The position numbers and the translations under genes were made by a program. The notes beneath the pieces were generated by a model. It saw nothing but the letters and a program-made list of their open reading frames with translations, was not told where the DNA came from and did no database searches. A stretch of DNA of 10,108 nt from Actinomycetes bacterium (GTDB lineage: Bacteria > Actinomycetota > Thermoleophilia > Solirubrobacterales > Solirubrobacteraceae): the NCBI GenBank assembly GCA_023405705.1, contig JAEXXR010000499.1, positions 1 through 10,108 of the forward strand. The letters run 5' to 3'. Numbering within the stretch: the first letter of the stretch is position 1; every line of letters starts with the position of its first letter. Below are positions 1 through 5,235 of the stretch, piece by piece.

Positions 1-336
1 ATCGCCGCGGGCGCCGGGCGCGCCGGGGGGGGTAGGGTCCCCGCACAGGGCGCGAAGAAGAAGGCCCCGAGCAAGACGGTGGGCGTCATCGACTACGCGT
101 TCACCCCGGCGAAGCTCACCGTCAGACCGGGGACGAAGATCGTCTGGAAGTGGGACAAGGCCAACAGCGCCCCCCACGACGTGCAGTTGAAGCAGGGGCC
201 CAAGGGCGTGAAGAGATTCACCTCGCCCGTCTACACCGCCGGCATCTCGTGGTCGAGAACGCTGACGAGAAGAGGGACCTACAGATTCCTCTGCACGTAC
301 CACGTGAACATGAAGCAGACGATCACCGTCAAGTAG
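1..336 (+). CDS. Secreted cupredoxin (plastocyanin/azurin-like), 5' truncated
   Basis: This is the C-terminal part of a small blue-copper-type protein, 111 residues of open frame from the window edge to a TAG stop. The first 26 or so residues are rich in Ala, Gly and Lys and look like the end of a signal peptide or an export linker. The mature fold begins near VGVIDYAFTP and continues with LTVRPGTKIVW. The four type 1 copper ligands are visible: His59 in APHDV, then Cys98, His101 and Met104 in CTYHVNM. It probably carries electrons or binds copper outside the membrane; the partner is unknown. A GTG at position 79 could serve as a start, but it would fall inside the first beta strand and remove any export signal, so I treat the gene as running in from upstream. 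Six of its eight arginine codons are AGA, unusual for such GC-rich DNA. A hairpin ends the unit 32 bases downstream. Confidence 0.85.
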   Translation: MAAGAGRAGGGRVPAQGAKKKAPSKTVGVIDYAFTPAKLTVRPGTKIVWKWDKANSAPHDVQLKQGPKGVKRFTSPVYTAGISWSRTLTRRGTYRFLCTYHVNMKQTITVK

Positions 337-368
337 CAGGCAGGACCAGACCTCCGGGGAGGAGAGCC

Positions 369-397
369 GGAGCGCCGCCGGGCACGGGCGGCGCTCC
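369..397 (+). terminator. Hairpin terminator after the cupredoxin gene
   Basis: A perfect 11-bp stem (369-379 with 387-397, arms GGAGCGCCGCC and GGCGGCGCTCC) encloses a 7-base loop. It begins 32 bases after the cupredoxin stop. There is no T-tract, which is common for hairpin terminators in GC-rich actinobacteria. It probably separates the cupredoxin transcript from the XRE-cupin gene. Confidence 0.7.
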
Positions 398-431
398 ACC
401 CTCCGGCCCCGGTCGCGGCGCCCCGTCCCGG

Positions 432-483
432 CGCCGCGCCCTCTGGGTGCCGCGCGCTCGCTCGCGATCGCCGCGCCCTCTGG
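432..483 (+). repeat. 15-bp direct repeat in the regulator's upstream region
   Basis: The sequence CGCCGCGCCCTCTGG occurs at 432-446 and again, identically, at 469-483, with starts 37 bp apart (about 3.5 helical turns). It lies between the cupredoxin terminator and the promoter of the XRE-cupin gene. It could be a pair of protein-binding sites or a chance duplication in GC-rich DNA. Confidence 0.6.
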
Positions 484-494
484 CCGAGACGCGC

Positions 495-510
495 GTACGT
501 GATAACGTAC
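495..510 (+). promoter_or_regulatory. Perfect inverted repeat, candidate operator of the XRE-cupin gene
   Basis: GTACGT (495-500) and ACGTAC (505-510) form an exact inverted repeat around the spacer GATA, ending 8 bases before the regulator's ATG. Dimeric XRE regulators bind such dyads, and the position over the presumed promoter suits autorepression. The regulator's use of this site is inference. An overlapping TAACGT at 503-508 could be the -10 element. Confidence 0.5.
503..508 (+). promoter_or_regulatory. Candidate -10 element (TAACGT) for a near-leaderless transcript
   Basis: TAACGT fits the TAnnnT -10 pattern of actinobacterial housekeeping promoters and lies 10 bases before the ATG at 519, so transcription would start at or within a few bases of the start codon. 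No Shine-Dalgarno sequence precedes that ATG, consistent with leaderless translation. No convincing -35 element is visible. Confidence 0.35.
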
Positions 511-518
511 AGCCGACC

Positions 519-1109
519 ATGGCAGCCGTCGACGCCAACTCCGTCGCCGCGATCGGCACCCGCGTCCGCGCCCTGCGCGAGGCGATGGACCTGTCGCTGC
601 GCGACCTCGCCGAGCGTTCCGGCGTCAGCGCCCCGATGCTGTCGCAGGTCGAGCGCGGCGAGACGAGCCCGACCCTCCAGGTCGCCGCGCGCATCGCCAA
701 CGGCCTCGACCTGCGCCTGTCGCAGCTGCTGCGCCTCGACGAGGACGGCGCCGTGACGATCGTCCGCTCCGACGAGCGCCGCAGAGGCCCCGCCAGCGTG
801 CGCGGCCACCGCTACGAGGTGCTGACCCCGCCGCTGCCCGGTCAGCGCGCCGAGCTGTCGCGCCACGTGCTCGACGGCGGCGCGGCGACCGGCGGCCCCG
901 GCGACCCGCCCGTGCACGAGCCCGGCAGCCGCGAGACCGCCTTCGTCCAGAGCGGCAGCGTCGTCCTCCACTGCGACGGCGCCGCCTATGCGCTGGAGTC
1001 GGGCGACACCGTCACCTTCGACGCAGACCTGCCGCACCACTTCGAGAACCCCGGCCCGCAGGAGGCGTCGCTGCTGGCGATCGTCTCCGCCGGCCTTCGA
1101 CGCAGCTAG
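519..1109 (+). CDS. XRE-family transcriptional regulator with C-terminal cupin domain
   Basis: The product is 196 residues. Residues 12-71 form an XRE/Cro-type helix-turn-helix ([19 protein letters not shown], then [18 protein letters not shown] with the usual Q43, E45, G47 and P51). Residues about 110-190 form a cupin barrel: motif 1 is H133-EPGSR-E139-x6-G146 and motif 2 is G162-x10-H173-x3-N177. Motif 1 has only one of the two usual His residues of HxH, so metal binding may be altered or absent. This class usually senses a small ligand or metal in the cupin and controls adjacent metabolic or transport genes. The ATG at 519 is chosen because the HTH begins 11 residues later and a dyad sits just upstream. 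leuC starts 54 bases downstream with no terminator seen between, so readthrough into the leu genes or regulation of them is possible but unproven. Confidence 0.88.
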   Translation: MAAVDANSVAAIGTRVRALREAMDLSLRDLAERSGVSAPMLSQVERGETSPTLQVAARIANGLDLRLSQLLRLDEDGAVTIVRSDERRRGPASVRGHRYEVLTPPLPGQRAELSRHVLDGGAATGGPGDPPVHEPGSRETAFVQSGSVVLHCDGAAYALESGDTVTFDADLPHHFENPGPQEASLLAIVSAGLRRS

Positions 1110-1145
1110 CCGGATCCCCCGCAGAGCCCGCCGCCCCCGCCCCGC

Positions 1146-1153
1146 AGAAGGAG
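1146..1153 (+). promoter_or_regulatory. Ribosome binding site of leuC
   Basis: AGAAGGAG lies 10 bases before the ATG at 1164 and supports that start. It is the clearest Shine-Dalgarno sequence in the window together with that of ilvE. The 54-base gap between the regulator and leuC shows no hairpin, only this site and a short direct repeat CCCCGCAGA (1117-1125 and 1140-1148). Confidence 0.75.
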
Positions 1154-1163
1154 CCCCGAACCG

Positions 1164-2537
1164 ATGCCGCCGACAACGCTGTTCGACAAGATCTGGGCCG
1201 CCCACGAGGTGGCCGACGGCCTGATCTACGTCGATCTCCACCTCGTCCACGAGGTCACGAGCCCGCAGGCGTTCGACGGCCTGCGGATGGCCGGCCGCAG
1301 AGTCCGCCGCCCCGACCGCACGCTCGCGACCGCCGACCACAACACGCCGACCGACGGCACCCCCGTCGCGAGGCTGATCAAGGACGAGCTGTCGCGCGTC
1401 CAGGTCGAGACGCTGGAGAGAAACTGCGCCGAGTTCGGCGTGCCGGTCTACTCGCTCGGCTCCGAGCGTCAGGGCATCGTCCACGTCATAGGGCCCAACC
1501 TCGGCGTCACGCAGCCGGGCATGACGATCGTCTGCGGCGACTCCCACACCGCCACGCACGGCGCCTTCGGCTCGCTCGCCTTCGGCATCGGCACCAGCGA
1601 GGTCGAGCACGTGCTCGCGACCCAGACGCTGGTGCAGAAGAAGCCGAAGTCGATGCTGATCAGATACGAGGGCGAGCTCGGCTTCGGCGTCACCGCCAAG
1701 GACCTGATCCTGCACACGATCGGCCAGATGGGCACCGACGGCGCGACCGGCTACGTCGTCGAGTTCGCCGGCCCCGTCATCGAGAGGCTCTCGATGGAGG
1801 GCCGCATGACGATCTGCAACATGACGATCGAGGGCGGCGGCCGCGCCGGCATGATCGCCCCCGACGACACGACCTTCGAGTTCGTCAAGGGCCGCCCGGC
1901 CGCGCCGCAGGGCGCCGACTTCGACGAGGCCGTCAAGCAGTGGCGGACGCTCAGAACCGACGAGGGCGCCGAGTTCGACAAGGTGCTCGTGATCGACGCG
2001 AGCAAGATCTCGCCGCAGGTCACGTGGGGCACCGCGCCCGACATGGTCACCGACGTCGCGAGCGTCGTCCCGGCCCCGCAGAGCGACGGCCACGAGCGCG
2101 CGCTCGACTACATGGGCCTGCAGGCCGGCACGCCGATCGAGGAGATCAGACTCGACCGCGTCTTCATCGGCTCCTGCACCAACTCGCGGATCGGCGACCT
2201 GCGCGCCGCCGCCGAGGTCGTCAAGGGCCGCAAGGTCGCCTCGACCGTCAGCGCGATGGTCGTCCCCGGCTCCCAGGAGGTGAAGGCGCAGGCCGAGGCC
2301 GAGGGGCTCGACCAGGTCTTCAAGGAGGCCGGCTTCGACTGGCGCGTCGCGGGCTGCTCGATGTGCCTCGGGATGAACCCCGACACGCTCAGCCCGGGCG
2401 AGCGCTGCGCCTCGACCTCGAACCGCAACTTCGAGGGCCGTCAGGGACGCGGCGGCCGCACCCACCTGGTCTCGCCGCAGATGGCCGCCGCCGCGGCGAT
2501 CGAAGGCCGCTTCGTCGACATCCGCAACTGGAGCTGA
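1164..2537 (+). CDS. leuC: 3-isopropylmalate dehydratase large subunit
   Basis: LeuC and LeuD together form a cytoplasmic [4Fe-4S] aconitase-type enzyme that isomerises 2-isopropylmalate to 3-isopropylmalate in leucine synthesis. Family members working beside CimA also isomerise citramalate. The 457-residue product matches the usual length of about 465. It begins with [12 protein letters not shown], contains the aconitase-family stretch [26 protein letters not shown], and carries the three cluster cysteines: C338 in GSCTNSR, then C398 and C401 in [12 protein letters not shown] strong Shine-Dalgarno sequence fixes the start. leuD follows after 6 bases, so the two subunits are almost certainly cotranscribed. 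Five AGA and two AGG arginine codons and one ATA isoleucine codon (1488) stand out against the GC-rich background. No frameshift or missing residue was seen. Confidence 0.97.
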   Translation: MPPTTLFDKIWAAHEVADGLIYVDLHLVHEVTSPQAFDGLRMAGRRVRRPDRTLATADHNTPTDGTPVARLIKDELSRVQVETLERNCAEFGVPVYSLGSERQGIVHVIGPNLGVTQPGMTIVCGDSHTATHGAFGSLAFGIGTSEVEHVLATQTLVQKKPKSMLIRYEGELGFGVTAKDLILHTIGQMGTDGATGYVVEFAGPVIERLSMEGRMTICNMTIEGGGRAGMIAPDDTTFEFVKGRPAAPQGADFDEAVKQWRTLRTDEGAEFDKVLVIDASKISPQVTWGTAPDMVTDVASVVPAPQSDGHERALDYMGLQAGTPIEEIRLDRVFIGSCTNSRIGDLRAAAEVVKGRKVASTVSAMVVPGSQEVKAQAEAEGLDQVFKEAGFDWRVAGCSMCLGMNPDTLSPGERCASTSNRNFEGRQGRGGRTHLVSPQMAAAAAIEGRFVDIRNWS

Positions 2538-2543
2538 GCAACG

Positions 2544-3104
2544 ATGGAACCGTTCGAGACGATCACCTCGAGACCGTCGGTGCTGATGCGCGACGACGTC
2601 GACACCGATCAGATCATGCCCAAGCAGTTCCTGAAGCGGGTCGAGCGCACCGGCTTCGGCGAGTTCCTCTTCTACGACTGGGCCAAGGAGGACGGCTGGG
2701 ACCTGCCGAGAAACCAGGTCCTCGTCACCGGCCGCAACTTCGGCTGCGGCTCCTCGCGCGAGCACGCGCCGTGGGGGCTGGAGGACTACGGCTTCAAGGC
2801 GATCGTCGCCGAGAGCTTCGCCGACATCTTCAGATCGAACTGCACGAAGATCGGCCTGCTGCCGATCCAGCTCGACCGCGCCACGGTCGAGTCGATCGCC
2901 GACTCCGCGACGGTGCAGGTCGACCTCGCCGCCCAGGAGGTCCGCTGGGACGGCGGCCAGGCCGGCTTCGAGATCGACGAGCAGATCAAGCACCGCCTGC
3001 TGAACGGCCTCGACGACATCGCGCTGACGCTCCAGCAGGGCGAGGCGCTGAGCGCCTACGAGTCCCAGCGCGAGCGCTCCGGCCCGGTCACGACCGCGCT
3101 CTGA
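2544..3104 (+). CDS. leuD: 3-isopropylmalate dehydratase small subunit
   Basis: This is the swivel-domain partner of LeuC, 186 residues long and within the usual 180-210 range. Hallmarks are [14 protein letters not shown] near the N-terminus (about residues 18-31), then [17 protein letters not shown], which is the substrate-contacting loop, and the conserved [18 protein letters not shown]. The leuC stop is only 6 bases upstream and there is no strong Shine-Dalgarno sequence, which suggests translational coupling to leuC. Three of its thirteen arginine codons are AGA. leuB follows after 23 bases. Identity is firm; whether the LeuCD pair handles citramalate as well as isopropylmalate is inferred from the cimA neighbour. 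Confidence 0.97.
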   Translation: MEPFETITSRPSVLMRDDVDTDQIMPKQFLKRVERTGFGEFLFYDWAKEDGWDLPRNQVLVTGRNFGCGSSREHAPWGLEDYGFKAIVAESFADIFRSNCTKIGLLPIQLDRATVESIADSATVQVDLAAQEVRWDGGQAGFEIDEQIKHRLLNGLDDIALTLQQGEALSAYESQRERSGPVTTAL

Positions 3105-3127
3105 GCCGGCACGGGCGAACCAGAGAT

Positions 3128-4153
3128 ATGACCAAGACCATCGCACTCCTCCCCGGTGACGGCATCGGGCCGGAGATCACGGCGCCGACCGTCGAGCTGC
3201 TGAACAAGCTCGGCGACTTCACCTTCGAGGAGCACCTCTTCGGCGGCGTCTCGATCGACGCCCACGGCACCGCCCTCACCGACGAGGTGACGTCCGCCTG
3301 CCAGCAGGCGGACGCCGTCCTGCTCGCCGCCGTCGGCGGCCCGAAGTGGGACACGACCGACCCGTCCAAGCCGCGCCCGGAGCAGGGCCTGCTCGGCCTG
3401 CGCAAGGCGCTCGGCCTGTACGCCAACCTGCGTCCGGTCCGCCCGGTCCCGGCGCTGTACGACGCGAGTCCGCTGAAGCGCGAGATCATCGAGGGCACCA
3501 ACCTGCTCGTCGTGCGCGAGCTGACCGGCGGCCTCTACTTCGGCGACCGCGGCCGCAGAGACGACGTCGCCTGGGACACGATGATCTACTCGGTCGAGGA
3601 GATCGAGCGGATCGTCCGCGCCGGCTTCAAGGCGACGAGAAGGAAGCTGACGAGCGTCGACAAGGCGAACGTGCTCGAGTCCTCCCGCCTCTGGCGCGAG
3701 GTCGTGCTGCGCGTCCACCGCGAGGAGTTCAGCCACCTCGAGCTGGAGCACGTGCTCGTCGACAACGCGGCGATGCAGCTGATCTCCAACCCGACCGCGT
3801 TCGAGGTGATCGTCACCGAGAACATGTTCGGCGACATCCTCAGCGACGAGTCGGCGATGCTGACGGGCTCGATCGGCCTGCTGCCGAGCGCGTCGCTGGG
3901 CGGCGACGGCCCGGGCCTGTTCGAGCCCGTCCACGGCTCGGCGCCGGACATCGCCGGCAAGGGGATCGCAAACCCGCTCGCGATGTTCCTGTCGGCCGCG
4001 CTGCTGCTGCGTCACGGCTTCCAGATGGAAGACGAGGCCGCGGCGGTAGAATCGGCCGTCGATCGCGCGCTGGCCGAGGGCCTGCGCACGGCCGACCTCG
4101 GCGGCGACGCCAACACCGCGGCCGCCGCCGCGGCCGTGCTGAACTACCTGTAA
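3128..4153 (+). CDS. leuB: 3-isopropylmalate dehydrogenase
   Basis: LeuB oxidises and decarboxylates 3-isopropylmalate to 2-oxoisocaproate with NAD+, in the cytoplasm; it can do the same for 3-methylmalate, giving 2-oxobutyrate. The product is 341 residues, slightly short of the usual 345-365. It opens with [13 protein letters not shown]. Next come the substrate-binding [28 protein letters not shown] with the conserved Tyr, and catalytic K179 in SVDKANVL. Metal ligands are D212 in VDNAAM and D236 and D240 in GDILSDESA. The nucleotide-binding [19 protein letters not shown] is near the C-terminus. The ATG at 3128 places the first strand at residue 4, as in the family. There is only a weak purine-rich stretch (CAGAGAT) before it. 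The stop codon TAA forms part of the ilvE ribosome binding site, so the two genes are coupled. Confidence 0.97.
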   Translation: MTKTIALLPGDGIGPEITAPTVELLNKLGDFTFEEHLFGGVSIDAHGTALTDEVTSACQQADAVLLAAVGGPKWDTTDPSKPRPEQGLLGLRKALGLYANLRPVRPVPALYDASPLKREIIEGTNLLVVRELTGGLYFGDRGRRDDVAWDTMIYSVEEIERIVRAGFKATRRKLTSVDKANVLESSRLWREVVLRVHREEFSHLELEHVLVDNAAMQLISNPTAFEVIVTENMFGDILSDESAMLTGSIGLLPSASLGGDGPGLFEPVHGSAPDIAGKGIANPLAMFLSAALLLRHGFQMEDEAAAVESAVDRALAEGLRTADLGGDANTAAAAAAVLNYL

Positions 4154-4157
4154 GGAG
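4151..4157 (+). promoter_or_regulatory. Ribosome binding site of ilvE overlapping the leuB stop
   Basis: TAAGGAG begins with the TAA stop of leuB and lies 5 bases before the GTG start at 4163. It decides this GTG as the ilvE start and implies that ribosomes ending leuB can reload directly on ilvE. Confidence 0.75.
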
Positions 4158-4162
4158 CAGTC

Positions 4163-5098
4163 GTGGAGCAAGCGGACCTCATCTGGATGAACGGGGAGCT
4201 CGTCGCCTGGGAGGACGCGAAGGTCCACGTACTGACGCACGCGCTGCACTACGGCACCGGCGTCTTCGAGGGCGTGCGCGCCTACGAGACGGAGAAGGGC
4301 ACGGCGATCTTCCGCCACGACGACCACGTCGAGCGGCTGTTCCAGTCGGCCGCGCTCTACTACATGCCGGTGCCGTACACGCAGGACCAGATCAAGGCGG
4401 CGACGCGCGAGCTGATCGCCAAGAACGGGCTGCCGGCCTGCTACATCCGCCCGCTCGTCTACCGCGGCGCCGGCGTGATGGGCCTCAACCCGCTCGACGC
4501 GCCGGTCGAGGTCGCGATCGCCGCCTGGTCGTGGGGCGCCTACCTCGGCGACGAGGGCAAGACCAAGGGCGTGCGCGCCAAGGTCTCCAGCTGGCGGCGG
4601 ATCAGCGGCGAGTCGCTGATCCCGCACGCCAAGGCCTCCGGCCAGTACCTCAACAGCGTCCTGGCGAAGATCGAGAGCCACAAGGCCGGCTACGAGGAGG
4701 GCATCCTGCTCGACCAGGCCGGCCATGTCTGCGAGGGCACGGGCGAGAACCTCTTCCTCGTGCGGGGCGGCAAGATCATCACGCCGTGCGAGACGAACGG
4801 CATCCTCGACGGCATCAACCGCCGCTCGGTGATCCAGATCGCGGCCGACGAGGGGATCGAGCTGGTCTCGCGCGACATCGCGCGCGCCGAGCTCTACCTC
4901 GCCGACGAGATCTTCATGACCGGCACGGCGGCGGAGCTGACGCCGATCCGCGAGATAGACGACCGTCCGGTCGGCTCCGGCGAGCCCGGGCCGATCACGC
5001 AGAAGCTGCAGAAGATCTTCGACGACGCGCTCCACGCGCGCGACGAGCGCTACCTGCACTGGAACGACATCGTTCCGGTCACCAGCAAGACTGCGTAG
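4163..5098 (+). CDS. ilvE: Branched-chain amino acid aminotransferase (class IV)
   Basis: This PLP enzyme transfers the amino group between glutamate and the 2-oxo acids of leucine, isoleucine and valine. The 311-residue length matches class IV IlvE (about 305-310). Visible hallmarks are the N-terminal WMNGELVAWEDAKVHVLTHALHYG block, GVFEGVRAYE, the PLP lysine K157 in PHAKASGQYLNS, GYEEGILLD, EGTGENLFLV, and phosphate-binding FMTGTAAELTPI. D-amino acid aminotransferase and aminodeoxychorismate lyase share the fold, but the LTHALHYG and VFEGVRAYE blocks and the leu neighbours favour IlvE. The start is GTG, supported by an AAGGAG sequence overlapping the leuB stop. It closes the leuCDB-ilvE block; a 137-base regulatory gap follows. 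It contains one ATA codon (4955) and, unlike leuCDB, no AGA arginine codons that I could find. Confidence 0.94.
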   Translation: MEQADLIWMNGELVAWEDAKVHVLTHALHYGTGVFEGVRAYETEKGTAIFRHDDHVERLFQSAALYYMPVPYTQDQIKAATRELIAKNGLPACYIRPLVYRGAGVMGLNPLDAPVEVAIAAWSWGAYLGDEGKTKGVRAKVSSWRRISGESLIPHAKASGQYLNSVLAKIESHKAGYEEGILLDQAGHVCEGTGENLFLVRGGKIITPCETNGILDGINRRSVIQIAADEGIELVSRDIARAELYLADEIFMTGTAAELTPIREIDDRPVGSGEPGPITQKLQKIFDDALHARDERYLHWNDIVPVTSKTA

Positions 5099-5101
5099 AC
5101 T
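5096..5101 (+). promoter_or_regulatory. Candidate -10 element (TAGACT) for the cimA leader
   Basis: TAGACT matches TAnnnT and overlaps the TAG stop of ilvE. It lies 12 bases before the ATG of a short leader ORF. The same hexamer, also preceded by G, lies 8 bases before the argH ATG. No good -35 is visible, so this is a weak call. Confidence 0.3.
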
Positions 5102-5108
5102 TCTGCGC

Positions 5109-5120
5109 AGGTCATGACCT
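5109..5120 (+). promoter_or_regulatory. Perfect 12-bp palindrome AGGTCATGACCT
   Basis: The sequence equals its own reverse complement (two AGGTCA half-sites head to head). It covers the presumed transcription start and the ATG of the leader ORF at 5114. It may be an operator controlling cimA, or may also form a small hairpin at the start of the transcript. The binding protein is unknown. Confidence 0.4.
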
Positions 5121-5161
5121 TCTTCTCGTTCATCGGGCGAATTACCGGCACGGCCGGCTGA
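5114..5161 (+). CDS. Possible 15-residue leader peptide upstream of cimA
   Basis: A 16-codon ORF reads MTFFSFIGRITGTAG then TGA. It has a short AGG five bases before the ATG and sits 74 bases before cimA. It contains two Ile codons, one of them ATT, which is very rare in the genes here, plus a rare CGA and three Phe codons. Its end overlaps two alternative hairpins. This resembles a transcription attenuator leader, but the peptide is not a run of regulatory codons as in classic ilv or leu leaders, so it could be chance. Confidence 0.3.
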   Translation: MTFFSFIGRITGTAG

Positions 5162-5187
5162 GCGCGCGACGCGTGCGCGCGGGCCGG
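5145..5187 (+). promoter_or_regulatory. Mutually exclusive hairpins in the ilvE-cimA gap (attenuator or terminator)
   Basis: Hairpin A pairs CCGGC (5145-5149) with GCCGG (5153-5157) around a 3-base loop. Hairpin B pairs CCGGC (5154-5158) with GCCGG (5183-5187) and, inside it, GCGCGC (5162-5167) with GCGCGC (5175-5180), with a small internal loop at the leader stop codon. A and B share bases 5154-5157, so they cannot form together. There is no T-tract. Hairpin B could be the terminator of the leuCDB-ilvE transcript, an attenuator for cimA, or both. Confidence 0.45.
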
Positions 5188-5200
5188 TCGCCGCCCCTGA

Positions 5201-5217
5201 CCGAACGCCCCCGAACG
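5201..5217 (+). repeat. Direct repeat CCGAACG with 10-bp period
   Basis: CCGAACG occurs at 5201-5207 and 5211-5217, one helical turn apart, about 20-35 bases before the cimA start. It could be a tandem protein-binding site, but seven bases is short and the repeat may be chance. Confidence 0.4.
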
Positions 5218-5235
5218 AGATTGGACCCGCATCAG

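Noticed and set aside
79..81. GTG as start codon of the cupredoxin
   Set aside because: It would remove any export signal and start within the first beta strand; the frame is open to the window edge, so the gene more likely starts upstream.
150..518. Upstream open extension of the XRE-cupin frame
   Set aside because: It runs through the cupredoxin gene, a terminator hairpin and the promoter region, and its translation is low complexity; the HTH fits a start at 519.
1940..3127. Open frame continuous with and upstream of leuB, overlapping leuC and leuD
   Set aside because: The upstream part is Arg-rich shadow sequence; LeuB homology begins at the ATG at 3128.
279..3146. Very long open frame on the minus strand opposite the regulator, leuC and leuD
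   Set aside because: Its translation is a low-complexity run of Arg, Ala, Gly, Asp and Val typical of the antisense of GC-rich genes, with no recognisable motif, and it overlaps three well-supported + strand genes.
3056..5059. 667-codon minus-strand frame opposite leuB and ilvE
   Set aside because: It is a compositional shadow; the + strand frames there carry full catalytic motifs of LeuB and IlvE.
5099..5235. T-box riboswitch in the ilvE-cimA gap
   Set aside because: The gap is only 137 bases and I do not see the conserved T-box sequence or the usual long stem I structure.
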